A stretch of DNA of 64,000 nucleotides, from assembly GCA_020465985.1 (NCBI GenBank), contig JAANYP010006342.1:124001-188000 (forward strand), written 5' to 3'. Below, piece after piece: positions 28,439-40,432 of the stretch; the first letter of the stretch is position 1; the number at the start of each line of letters is the position of its first letter. Below the pieces are notes generated by a model. It saw only the letters and a list, made by a program, of their open reading frames with translations, did not search any database and was not told where the DNA came from. The position numbers and the translations under genes were made by a program. Origin of the DNA: Centrapalus pauciflorus (taxonomy: Eukaryota; Streptophyta; Magnoliopsida; Asterales; Asteraceae).

Positions 28439-30238
28439 TGTAACACCCCTCCCGATCCCGGAAATGCCACGTCAATACAATATCATATGTGGCAATAACG
28501 CAACGGATCCATAACGCACGTGTCATGGGATAATGCAGATTATGGCTAATTAAAAACTTTAAACGCAAAGTTAATACATACAAATCCCAGATTAACAAAA
28601 CATACAAATTCCGGCCACTGGATACACCGACCCCCAAACAACCGTTATACAAATTCTATATAAACATAAAACCATCACAGATCTTCAGTCTATCTCGGAT
28701 CTACCTCGGCTGCGGCTGAGATCCTTTCTGATTCCCTGAACATGTTAGACTCGATAACGTGAGCTATAAAGCCCGTGAGCACGCGAGGGTTGACACTGCA
28801 CAGAACACATAGCACATAGCACGCAAAACCCTGTCCCTGTCCCTGTCCCGATAACCCAACACACATCTCAGGTATAAAGCACAAGTATGAGATCGAACAC
28901 AGCCCTGTGGGGACCCCTCCCCGATGGACACATCGCACACAGCAATGGTCGGTAATACCCTGTAGCACGGAAGCTACCCGGCTACAGGCCCTGCCGTATA
29001 TATACGCCCCAAGGACTGTAAGGGACAGTCAACCCGCGCGATTCCCCTTCGCGACTTATCGTCCGTATGGAACTCATCAGGGACCCCTGGATCGGTCTCG
29101 CATCTCATACATAACACGTATAAGGAATAGAGCATACCTGAGGTTCACGTTCCTGTCTCACATAGATATAACACGCACAAGATAGCAACACAGCTAAAAT
29201 CATAAAGACGGCGCGCGTTTGGAAAAGTCTCGAGTACTCACCTGATTGGTTCCCCGAAGTTTGGCCTCCCTGTTCGAACCCTGCTCGAGATCCACTAGTC
29301 CCTGTAATCACACGGATAGCCCAACAATCAATCGCAATTCCCAATTAACACATATCACATGATTATAACAATTCGGACTCAATTCAAACCCGATAGCCCC
29401 ACGGAACCGAAACTCGATTAATACCCGAAACTCGACTCAAACCCGACTCAAAGCAATCCCAAACAAGACCCCAACCCCAGTAAAACACAGCCCAAGCAAT
29501 CCCGAAGGAAACCCGACACAATTCGACCCAAACTCAATTCACAAAGTTAAACTCGGATTTTCAATGCAGGCAGTTAGTCGCGCCGCGGACCCCCTGGTCG
29601 TCGCGCCGCGACACCGCGAAATCCCTGTTCCTGCTCTGCGATTTTCAGCTCTGCCCAGGAGGTCAAACCTCCTTCTTACTTCGATTCCCAGCTCAATTAA
29701 GCACACAAAAGCAGTACATATCATCATATAACAACTATACAAGGATTTCCCATCAATTCTCAATATACAACACAAATTAAGCTCTTGGAACCAAAGCTTC
29801 TTACCTCAACGATCTTCAAGAACACAAGGGAGGAAGATGATGATCAATCCTCAGATTTCACACTTAATTCGGAGCCTGGAGACTGGATTTCTTGCTGGAG
29901 TTCACAAAGCACACACACATACACTATTTAGGGTTCACACAAATGGATAAGGGAGAAAAGAGGCTAAGCACATATATACGTCTCTATCTCAATCGGTCCC
30001 GAACCCATTAACCCGAACCCGATACCACATTTTCAATATTTATGCCCATTTAACCCATTTAATCCCACGATCCCAAAAATATAATCCGTTTATTAAAATT
30101 ATAACCCGGTGACACGCAAGCCCAATCCCGACACGTCTTAATCCACGAAACGGGATATAATTGGACCGACCCAATATCAATAAATTATTCATCCACTAAA
30201 ATAATTCCACGTACCAGGTCAAATTAACGGATGTTACA
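28439..30238 (-). repeat. 5' LTR of the gypsy element (1,800 bp)
   Basis: This is the upstream LTR in the sense of the element. It ends CA next to the primer-binding site. A GC-rich block, CGCGCCGCG-containing, lies at about 29,579-29,612. Short ORFs of 78-92 codons in the LTR are repeated in the other LTR and have no recognisable product. Confidence 0.96.
29972..29979 (-). promoter_or_regulatory. Candidate TATA box in the gypsy 5' LTR
   Basis: TATATATG on the minus strand, followed downstream by a C/T-rich stretch, is a plausible core promoter defining the U3/R boundary near 29,945. The same motif lies at about 23,290 in the other LTR. A second TATATATAC-like motif near 29,000 is an alternative. 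Confidence 0.35.
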
Positions 30239-30286
30239 AAATACTAGCAAGATGCTAGAACAAAGTACAATACGAGTGTATTTAAT

Positions 30287-31958
30287 GATATTGGTGTATT
30301 TAATGAGATAAATTTAATGTCTTTTATGTCATAACTTATAATAGTGATAGTCTAATTAATGATATTGGTGTATTTAATGAGATAAATTTACAGAGTAAAT
30401 TATCATTAATTACACCAATATAAATTACAGAGTAAATTTAATGTTATTAAATACACCAATATCATTAATTGAGAAGTAATTTACATAAATGGTCCCTGAA
30501 GTTTATAGCAAATTAAATGTTTTGTCCCTAACTTTAAAAAGTTGGGTAGTCAGTATTTTGAAAACATTATCACGTTTTCCGTTCCTAAGAAATTCAATTT
30601 TTAAAAATTTTTAATTTTGCCCTTATAAATTAATTTCATATATGGTTCCTAATCAATTATTTTTATTTCTTATATTTAATTATTTGTATATTTATAATTG
30701 TTTAATTAATAAATGATATTTTATTTATTATTATAATAATTTAATTACAATTTACTTATGTATTTTACCTATATATTAATAAGTTATATTATTATTATTA
30801 TCATGTTGTTGTTGTTGTTATTTTAATATTATTATTATTATTATTATTATTATCTACATCCATTCGTTTTGACGAAAATTTTATTTTATTATTAATTTTA
30901 ATATTATAAGACTACTACTTAAAATTGTAACTGATTATTAAAGTTAAATTTTAGTGTGTTCCTATTACACGTTTAAATGAAAATTCTACAATAATATATC
31001 TAATTTGAAATAACTTTATTTATTTAGTTATAAATGTAATAAATTATATTAGTTTATTGAAATATTATAAAAATATAAAATAAAAAAATACAATAAACAT
31101 AGTTGTAGTTAATGCTCTTCTAAAATAATAAGTAATAATAAAATATAAATTATCAAAAATTAAAATGTTAATAAATAAGATATCATTATTTTAAATGAAA
31201 GGATATAAAATTGATGAAAACACTATTTAATGAATAGAAAATAAATGAACTTTATTACATTATAAATGCAAATCAAAATTGATGAAAATATTATTAATGA
31301 ACATGGAAATAAATGTTCTTTATTACGTTATAAATGTAAATCAGAAGACTTTTATGAATTTACTGTAATTAACACAAGTTTTAATATTTTTTTAATTGTT
31401 TATTATGAAAAAACCAATATAATTTTACGGTTTTTGTGTTTTTGTGTTTTTGTGTTTTCGTCTTTTCATTTTATTTTTTTTCAAAAAAGTCACCTAGTTA
31501 TTTTTTTTTTAGTTTAGTGAAATTTGACTGTTAAATATCAGGTTTATCAATTTAACCGGACTGTAATAGTCAAATCTCACATAACCAGGAAAAAAAAATT
31601 AGTTACAAATTTTTCTGAAAAAAAACAACATGAAAGTACGAAATACAAAAACCATTAAAACATATTGGTTTTTTCGTAACCAACCCATTTTTAACCTGGG
31701 TTTAAATAGCAATACCCACCTGACCCGACCCGTTTGTGTTTTTGTAATAATTATAGTCGTGTGTTTAGTGAGACGTCTTTAGCAATGAAAAATGATGGTG
31801 GGCGTGACAACAACATGCCATCATTACCCACGCATATATGGCATTATCCTTCCTCAATCCCATACGACGTCGTCTGTATCGTAAACCTCTGTAACTCCAC
31901 AAAAATCTTAATGTGATTTGCCAGCTGGCCCAGCTCTAACAAATCCGGAAAAATGTAG
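30287..31958. other. Upstream region of the quinone oxidoreductase gene
   Basis: Begins with repeated GATATTGGTGTATTTAATGA phrases and an inverted copy (30,284-30,475), then a MITE-like end, ATT microsatellites near 30,790-30,855 and AT-rich DNA. The last 230 bp before the TATA box are less AT-rich and probably include promoter sequence. Confidence 0.5.
30472..30640. mobile_element. Possible single end of a Mutator-like MITE
   Basis: The block with AATGGTCCCTGAAGTTTATA and TTTTGTCCCTAACTTT has the same style as the ends of the 18.7 and 59.8 kb elements (a GGTCCYT/GGTTT phrase repeated on one strand). I could not find an inverted partner or TSD. Confidence 0.35.
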
Positions 31959-31966
31959 TATAAATA
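31959..31966 (+). promoter_or_regulatory. TATA box of the quinone oxidoreductase gene
   Basis: The sequence TATAAATA lies 140 bp before the start codon in a normal position for a plant core promoter. It predicts transcription from about 31,990 and a 5' leader of roughly 110 nt that contains no ATG. The start site is inferred. Confidence 0.65.
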
Positions 31967-32098
31967 CCAGAGTCCCAGAGAGGTTAGTGCTCATCGTTGC
32001 CCAGTCAATTCAATCAATCGTCAAAGCTTTACACAACTCAGTGCTTGACCGACCACCGACCGGAAAACACAACTACCTCCTTCCGAGGACTCTCATCA

Positions 32099-35000
32099 AT
32101 GGCTACAAAAGTCTATATTGTGTACGTTCCCTAAATTCTCTCTCCGTAAACAACACAAGATGTTCTCCTTGTTGATAATTGTTGCCTTTTGATTTTATTA
32201 CCGATCGAACAAATTCTTAATGTTGTCGATGAACTGTGTTGTTCAGATCGGTTGATTAAAACTGTACAGTGAACTTTGTAGTGAATTCACAGTATTTATG
32301 ATTGATGATGTGCGTTTTTTTAGAGTAAAATTGGAGACAGAATGAAAAATTAGATGTGAACTTTCAAATGCATTGAAATTGTAGCTTGAACTTCTATGAG
32401 CGATTTTCAGTACCGCGTTCAATACGTAGGATTGATTATATGTGTTTTAGCTGTTCAGATTGATTGATTGCAATTATAGTTTTAGTTTCGTAGACTAATT
32501 TTAAGTACAGCGTTAAATTGGTATTATTGTCGATTGACTATGTCTGGTTTAGTTTGAAATTGCAGTCAGAAAGTAGCATTACTTCTATACAGAATGGCAT
32601 TGACCGCTTAAGTTTTCCAAATGGAATCCCGGTTAAACTGGATCTGAATCTGAAATTTGTATTTATAATTTAGAAACAATGCTAACTGATGCATCTCCCT
32701 CCTTGGACAATGAGAATGTAGATAAAGGTCTATCATCTATATATTTGCTATAAGAGCTAGAACTTACATTTCGGTACTTTCATACGCTGTTCTATTGATG
32801 ATTGATATAGAGACTACTAAAATACTATATGTTAGTACAGGGAACAAGAATTTCTTAAGAATTACAATGTGATAAATCAAAGTACGTTTAGTGGAAGGAA
32901 CGAGGAACATTGATTCAGAAAGACATTTTGCTAGTCCTTTGATAGGAAAGTTAGACCAGTGAAAGAATTTTGTAAATAAAATTATATTTTAGCGCTAAAA
33001 ACGTTGATTAAGGAAGACTTCCTAGTTCCTTTTGATAGCGAAGTATAACTAGTGCAAGAATTTTACAAAAAAGTTTTATGCAGCTGTCTAAGATGTCTAG
33101 AATATATATATTGTTGCTAGTATAGATGATGTACTACCATTTGAGACTACAGTGTCAGAATTTTACAGGATCTCTGGTATCTGTCATGTGATATCCATGC
33201 TAATATTTCGGATGGAAAAAAGCAACTAATATGGTAGATGTAGAATGTATTCATCTTTTGAGTTGTTTGTGATGGTTTTTGTGAAACATAAATATCTAGC
33301 TAACGAGTCCTTACCAAGACTCCAGGAAAGTCATGATTTTGCACAGTTACAAATGGGATTGTTGAGTTCAATACGTACTAAATACAATTATGCTTATTCG
33401 TCATTTAGTTAATTAGTTCTTAAAAAGAACAGTGAATGGGATATAATATGGACTGCAATTTGCCTGCAGCTTCATGAGTGAAAAATGTTTCATTCCAGTT
33501 TATACTGTTCATGTTGTTATGAAAGTTGAAGTCAGTATAGTGGTCAGAGAAGAGAAAGCTTGAGAAGGTTGGAGTGTTCTTAGAAGGGAAACTTACTATT
33601 GATAGCCCAGTCAGTAATATTATGCTCATGCTAGTGTTACGAGAAACAGAAGCCAATTTAAGGTTACATGGAGGAATAAGAGTCAGGGGAGAGCTCTTTG
33701 TGAGGTGGATAGTGAAGGCACACCTCCTGGATAGGGGACATATTATAGCACTTGGAAACTTTTGCATGTCTCTCCAGCCTTAAACTAATAAACGCTTCCT
33801 CTCTAGCTAGATACCTTACCATTAAATGCCTGATGTAACCATTTTAGATGCTTATTCTTCCAATGACAGGACACATAAAGTGTTTCTAGAAGGTGCCCAT
33901 ATCATTGGTTCCGATCTTCAAACAACTACTTCACACAGTCGCCTTTCGATCCAGTCTCTTGACTTTGCTTAAAGCTTGTTGAGAGGCGGAGTAAGTATTC
34001 ATGTGAATAGTAAAAAACCATATGTTATACCACTGAAGCTGTAATTGCGTATGAAATAGGCACATAATTAGTTTGTGGATAGATCCCTTCTCTTCAATTG
34101 ATTATCTGAAGTAGGCGCATTAGTTTCCCTGCATGCAACTGAACAAGGGCATTTCAGACTTTCAGTAGAATGACATTTGTCTCATTCAATTCATTGGATC
34201 CTCGTTTTTTGATTTATGCAGATCTTGTCGACACAAGAACTTTAAAATCAGGTTTACAGACACACTAGCACACTAGTACAAGAATTCTAACATGATAATA
34301 AATCCAAACTAACAGATCCAGTGCACATTTGGTAAGGTAAATGCAACCCAATTAGCTCATGTCATCTCTGTTATCACAGAGTGCACTAGTGCAGTAGGGT
34401 GATCTAGACCTTAAATTTGATTGTATTGCACCAGTAGCTGCCTAAAAGAAACCATGTGATGAATCCTCAACTTCTCCTTTTGGCTAAATCCATGGCTGTA
34501 AGCCTGTAAGCTCAACAAAATTTCTGCTTTGAAGAAATACCGCATACACTTCTCTTTGGTTGTCCGGCACCAACAATCTGATACCTTTTCTCCTAGCTAT
34601 GTCAAACCGAAGAAAGTTGCCTCCTGTCTTTAAATAATTGAGTGCTCTTAGTTCTGTAACATGCTCTGGAATTTACTGTCGGATGAATGATTGACAGAGC
34701 ATTTGTAACCTTGTGTGGGTTTGATAACCATGTGTCTGTTTTTCCATATTAAGTTGCGTAAAAAATGTGTACCTACTTCTGGCATTTCAGTTTTGATGAA
34801 CTGCTACATAGCCTACATGGACCGTTTGACCTTACATGTATCGATATTGGATAGATTGATGATTGTTTTTTCTATTTGTTTCTTTTTCATTCTATATGTC
34901 TGACATGCCATGATATAAAAGCCTAACTGTATGCTCCAGAATCCCCACAATCTGATGCCTAACAGCTATAAATTTACTACGGTGTCCTTGTGGAAGGATA

Positions 35001-36319
35001 TGACAGGATTAGCCAGGAGAGTATGGTGTCTCTATATTATTGTCGTCCTAGTGGAAACCACACAACTAGGAGAGGCAGGATTAGCCCTTGTGGAGCGAAC
35101 AATAGATGCTTGAGCATTTCGGAAAAAGGCATTCGGCATTTATTTAAATTTCTTACAGATTTCTATATATACATTCCAATTTTCATTCATATTTCTATAT
35201 ATGCATATTCAATTGGAATTTATGGGTGCAAAGGGCGGGGATGATTTTGGTACAAGATTCGTAATTCCTTCAAGCAAAAATAAAACTAACAAGTCCTAAA
35301 TTGAATTGACATTTCTCTCGTTTCTTGTCTCAGATATTAGTTAAGTTCTAGTAATTTACTGTGTTTTATAAACAAAGTGTCTAGGTTACTGACGAAAATT
35401 CTTCTTTGTGGCAGGTACTACTCTATGTATGGACACGTAGAGAAGCTAGCTGAAGAGATAAAGAAAGGGGCTGCATCTGTTGAAGGAGTTGAAGCCAAAT
35501 TATGGCAGGTACATGTTTTAACTTTTAATTATTTCGGTTTGAACTTCATCTGGATGATTCCAGAAGCACAAAAAGAAACTTGCACACAGGAGAAATAAAC
35601 CAATAAACTTAATTATACATACTACCGACTACCGAGTGACTTTTGGTTAAGCATGACATTATCTGCAAATGAAGCTCATATTATATTTGTGTACTCAAAT
35701 TCCATTGCTCGTATACAGGTCCCAGAGACTTTAGCTGAAGAGGTGCTTGGGAAAATGAGTGCACCTCCCAAGAGTGATGTACCGATAATCACACCAAACG
35801 AGCTGTCTGAAGCAGATGGTTTTGTTTTTGGCTTTCCCACAAGGTTTGGTATGATGTCTGCTCAGTTCAAAGCATTTTTTGATGCGACTGGTGGCCTTTG
35901 GAGAACACAGCAGCTGGCTGGCAAGCCTGCTGGTATCTTCTATAGCACTGGATCCCAAGGTGGTGGTCAAGAAACTACTGCGTAAGTAAATTAACCCCTT
36001 GGTCTATATAGCAAGTAATGCATGTGTGTTTGTTTGATTATTTTTATTTTACTTACACTCTGTATGTGTTGTGTCGATCACACACAGTCTGACTGCCATA
36101 ACTCAGCTGGTTCACCATGGCATGATATTTGTGCCAATTGGATATACATTTGGAGCTGGCATGTTTGAAATGGAGAAAGTCAAAGGTGGAAGTCCTTATG
36201 GTGCAGGAACTTTCGCTGGGGATGGTTCTAGACAGCCATCTGAGCTTGAGTTGGAGCAGGCGTTTCACCAGGGCAAGCACATCGCCACCATCACCAAGAA
36301 ACTCAAGGGAGTTGCCTGA
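32099..36319 (+). CDS. FQR1: NAD(P)H:quinone oxidoreductase, flavodoxin-like (FQR1/WrbA family), 4 exons
   Basis: Coding exons are 32099-32121, 35415-35508, 35719-35981 and 36088-36319, all with GT/AG introns; joined they give 612 nt, 203 residues plus TGA. The product closely resembles Arabidopsis FQR1 (204 aa) along its whole length. Family members bind FMN and reduce quinones by two electrons using NAD(P)H, limiting semiquinone formation; plant forms are cytosolic or membrane-associated and FQR1 is auxin-inducible. Visible: the FMN-phosphate loop SMYGH (about residues 11-15), PTRFG at 79-83, STGSQGGGQET at 115-125, and the paired HHG at 136-138. No signal peptide or membrane segment is seen. 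The start is the first ATG downstream of the TATA box, in context ATCAATGGC, with no upstream ATG in the presumed leader. Exon 1 codes only seven codons plus two bases, followed by a 3.3 kb intron. FQR1 itself or a close paralogue cannot be distinguished. Confidence 0.96.
32122..35414 (+). other. Intron 1 of the quinone oxidoreductase gene (3,293 bp)
   Basis: Donor GTACGT and acceptor TTTGTGGCAG. The intron splits a Val codon after its second base. I see no transposon ends, no coding similarity and only short chance ORFs in it; it is T-rich in its 5' part. Its length contrasts with introns 2 (210 bp) and 3 (106 bp). Long first introns can carry enhancer activity in plants, but nothing here shows that directly. 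Confidence 0.85.
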
Positions 36320-39300
36320 TAAACTAAAACTCTCAAGTACAAAAACCATACCCCATCTCAAGAATTGTTTTCTTTTTATAGTGTTTTCATATCTCTATTT
36401 CTATGTGGTTGCAAAAGCTTTTATTTTAAACACACATATTCGTATGCATGGCATGGCCTTCCTTGTTGCTAAAGTAAGGCGTATCTTGTATCCGTGATTC
36501 ATAAGAACCAATAATTAATATATATATATATATATATATATTCGGCTTTTCACTATTGGAGTTCATTCGTCTACAATTTCTTGTTGATTTTGATTTGTCA
36601 AATGAACCAACATAACATTCTTAGCTTCCAGTCTTCTCATTTAATTTGTTTGTATTTCCAATTTCCAAAGTCACAATCAAATGAGACCTTTTACATGTGC
36701 GACTTCTATGGATGTGGTAGGTCAATCTTGTACAAGATACTTGAATACTTATGCACTAGCATCTGCCTTTTTTTAGGCCTCCCAAACGTCTCTTTTCGTT
36801 GACGCTTTGATAGGATGTTACTAGACAAAACTCTTCCAATCATCTTACATTTGATGATTTCAATCTTTATTTATGTCAACATTTGTCACCTTAATTTATT
36901 TTTTATTAACAAGGGTAATATGTAAACTTACGGGTTGTTAATGTCGTTTGTCTTGCGGATTGTCAAGAAATTGAAATTTAGATTCCTTTAAATAATGGAT
37001 TGGAAAAAATCTAAGGAATCAAAATGTTTTTACATTCTATCATCAAATGAATTTGTTATTCTTGAACATTTGTTAAAGATTTTTTTTATTCAAACACCTT
37101 TAAATACCATCAACAATCAACGATAGGAATTGTAGAGAATTGGAATTGGTTTAGAGGATGAGAATTAGAATTGACAATTCTCTACATTTCCCTCCATTTA
37201 AGAGAGAATCAAATATAAGGAAATGGAATTGTTTGGTTTCTCATGTTGCAATTCTCACTTCCAAACAAACAATGAAATTATTTCTATTTCCATTTCTCTC
37301 CTTCAAATTCCCCATACCAAACACACCCTAAATACCATTTTATGCCAAACCATAACTTACCATACACCATCCCATTGTCGTCGTCATAATCACCACCATC
37401 TTACTGCATTCTTGTGTTGCCATCACCTATAATGTCATTGTTGCTTCCACCCACCACCCGCTACTCCCACTCATTCCCACCATCATTATTGCCATCGTTG
37501 CCACCACCACATGGCGGTAGAGGTGGCAATGGTTGGGTGATCAAAGAATGAAAGCAAACATTTTGTTAAAAATTTCTTCAAAGTTTCAATTCCTTTTATA
37601 GATTTCTAATCACGTTAACAAATTTATTCGAATTCAAAATTTTCAAATTCCAATTTTGTTAAATTACTTATATTTTCTGTAAAGAAAACCTGTGCATTGG
37701 TTTTAAAACATTGAAAAAAGCATTATGCTATCAAATCATATTCCAAGAGGTGCAATCTCATGGTCAAATCCACTATTTGTTCAAATTCCAACCATGTTTG
37801 GTTTGTGAAATAAAATTGAGACAATAATATTAACAGTTTAAAAATCTAATTCCTCTTTTTAAAGAACAAAAGATAATAAACCCTTTCAATCATGGATTTT
37901 GATAGAATTTAAACAAGATTTTAATTTTTTTACTTTTTGTAATCTAATATTTCAAATATACTATAAATAAATTTTAATTTATTTATATTTATTCGGTAAT
38001 CTTTAAAATGATCCATGCATACATGACATTATCAACTATTATTCACCTTTGACTTTGAATTACTTAATCTGAACAATTATTACACTTTAAAAAACAATAT
38101 TTTTAATCATATTCAATATATTTGTTATTAATTAAATTGATGATGCTCTAAGCAATTATCTTGTTTTTTTTACATACCAATTCATAAACCCAATCCAATG
38201 GGATGTAAATGTGGAGAGAGTGTATTATATGAAGCTTTATATTTTAGAAAAAATTGTTTCCATTAGAGAGATCGTTATACCAAACCCGGCGGCAAGGGCC
38301 TTGCCGCCTTAGCTTGAGGCCAGCAGCTACACTGCCCCCACCTTGCGGACTTGCCAAATTGTACTCTGACCCTGGGCAACGACTTGATGCTTTTTTTTTT
38401 TGCCATTCAACAGTTTTATTATCTCTCTCACACACACATATCGTTTCCTCATTAATCTCAAATTTCAGTCTTTCTTGTAATTTTATTCTAGTTTCAAAAT
38501 TTTTCAATTTATTTATGTAATGGTTTATGTTAGTATTCATAAATTTTTTAAATATTTTAGTTTTAATTATTTTTAATTGAAAAAATTAAAGAATATGTAA
38601 AGACTAAGAAAGATGAGCATTTCCAACTCAAAAAGATAGAAGGAGTGAAAGAAAAAAATTGATTTGATGTTGAAAAATCCAAAAGATAGAAATTAGAAGG
38701 GGTAAATATACCCCTCAGCGTTGTATGGATCACTTCCTAAAACTATAATAACTGTATTTTTAATATACTTACGAATTACAACCAAAGTTAAAGGGCACCC
38801 AAAATTTTAATACAGCATAGAAACTTAAATATAGATCCATTGTCCGTTATCTGTGGGATTAATTGTATATAATTTTTTTCACTAATAGCAGCCCATCATT
38901 TTGAAAACCTGTTTTTTTAAATCGTAAGGTAAATTAATTAAAATGATAAGAAAATTAAAAAAAAAAAAACAACAGTAGAGTCACACAACGCACGCTGTTA
39001 GTATGCTTCCTACTCGCGAGGAAAGAAAGAATAGCGACAATGTTAAGTTTGTTTAATTAATACTACTAGCAACTAGGACTAAATAATAAGTGATAAAACT
39101 TTTAATAAATGATATTTTCACTTATATATATATATATATAACACCTGGAGATGTCCATCACAAAACAACAAGTCTTGATTGTTGGTTGGTTTCAAAAAGG
39201 ACTATACAAATTTCATGTTATTCTGATACTATGACAAAAGAACATAGAATTCTTTAGAATAAACGTTGTATAGTGTAAGCCGAAACATATCTATCTTTGA

Positions 39301-39350
39301 TTCTAATAGATGTTATATGTTTGGAAATTTGTTGTTTTATTATTATACAC
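36320..39350. other. Downstream of the quinone oxidoreductase gene and intergenic DNA
   Basis: The first few hundred bases should hold the 3' UTR; no poly(A) site can be fixed. A (TA)n run lies at 36,518-36,541. The segment 38,270-38,400 is unusually GC-rich, with GGCGGCAAGGCCCTTGCCGCC-like symmetry, and ends in T11, perhaps a retroposed fragment on the minus strand. Confidence 0.45.
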
Positions 39351-39356
39351 GTGGGG

Positions 39357-39775
39357 AAATAGAAATAGAAATAGAAATAGAAAGTGTGATGAAATTGAAA
39401 TAAGAAAATAAGAAGAAAAAAACGTATTTAATTTAAAAGGGGAAGTAGTAATATAATAATATAAAAAGGAAAGGGAAAAGAAATAGGTGTATGGAAAGTA
39501 GAAGAAAGATAATGATGGAGGGAGGGAGAAGAGAAGTATTTGGGTGGGAAAGAGTATTATTAAAGGCAAGGGAATGAATGAGATGAGAGAAGGAAGGCAG
39601 TGTTGAGTGAGTGTTGTCTTTGTCGCTTCTTAAAATAAACCCATTTCATTTCTTTTCAACTTCCTTCTTTCTATTTCCTCTTCTTATTATACATACATCA
39701 TCCTTGCGTCATCCTTATTTCATCACCCATTTACCCACTTTCTTTTTTCTTTTTCTTTTTCTTTTTTTTTTTTAT
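39357..39775. other. Purine-rich then pyrimidine-rich block
   Basis: About 39,357-39,600 is strongly purine-rich on the plus strand (GAAATA repeats, GGAGGGAGGGAGAAGAG), followed by 39,640-39,775, which is pyrimidine-rich (TTTCTTTTTCTTTTTC). No reading frame is supported. Confidence 0.8.
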
Positions 39776-40337
39776 CCAACAAAATAATTACCTTTCTATT
39801 TTCTTCTATTCTAAACAAGTTTCTCTCCAAACTTTATAATTCGACAAAATAGTTACTACATATATTGTTAGAAGAAGGTGTGACACTTAATTATTTTGTT
39901 TTGGGTTAATATTGAAAAAACCTTATAAACTTAATTTTTGCAATAGACATGACGGACTCAATAGAATCCCTACGAATTTATAAAACGATTTGGATTATTA
40001 ATATTAACCCTTGAAATGGTTTCTAATGACCCTACAACAAAATCGATCTCTATATAATAGATAGATGATTTTCTAAAATAATTTAATTTGTTTATTTCAC
40101 TATTTAACATGTGTCAAGAAAATATTATGTTAATTGGCAGTCTAGTACAATGTCAAGTAAATTTATTTACTCTTTTAATAGAATAGATAGATAAGATTCA
40201 TCCATTTGAGTACATTCAAACTATAAAAATAAGTCATTTGTAACATGCTAAATTTTTAAAATGATGTTGATATGCTAGTTTTTTTTTTTTTATACTCATG
40301 GTGCTTACTTATTAAATTATGTTTAAATGATCCATAT

Positions 40338-40339
<2 letters not shown>

Positions 40340-40431
<92 letters not shown>

Positions 40432-40432
40432 T
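40340..40432. repeat. Compound (CT)n(TA)n(GT)n microsatellite
   Basis: CT, then TA, then GT repeats run without gaps, followed by TATGTGTGTTTATGTGTG. Confidence 0.97.

Larger units (their letters stand above)
21764..30238 (-). mobile_element. Complete Ty3/gypsy LTR retrotransposon, Tekay/Del-like chromovirus (8,475 bp)
   Basis: The element begins TG and ends CA and is flanked by the 5 bp target duplication AAATA (21759-21763 and 30239-30243). It has two LTRs of 1,793 and 1,800 bp, a primer-binding site, a polypurine tract and one uninterrupted gag-pol frame on the minus strand. By eye the LTRs differ by two substitutions and one short rearranged block, so insertion is recent. Integrase after RT-RNase H places it in Ty3/gypsy; the C-terminal chromodomain-like segment suggests the Tekay/Del chromovirus clade. 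It sits inside a LINE fragment. Confidence 0.97.
21674..30274 (-). mobile_element. 5'-truncated LINE fragment (about 121 bp) split by the gypsy element
   Basis: The two pieces 21674-21763 and 30244-30274 read through the gypsy insertion as one minus-strand retroposon ending in a tail of at least 11 A after TTTTGTCGTTC, a typical plant L1 3' end. A 12 bp direct repeat, AGTGTATTTAAT, flanks it (21662-21673 and 30275-30286). A SINE ending in an L1-type tail is the alternative. Confidence 0.8.

Noticed and set aside
22423..29775. 78-92-codon ORFs repeated in both LTRs
   Set aside because: Chance frames in LTR sequence, on either strand, with no domain.
31918..32175. 85-codon ORF over the quinone oxidoreductase leader
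   Set aside because: It runs through the promoter, 5' leader, exon 1 and into intron 1 in another frame.
33420..35244. Several 60-115-codon ORFs in intron 1
   Set aside because: Intronic, no similarity and no splice structure of their own.
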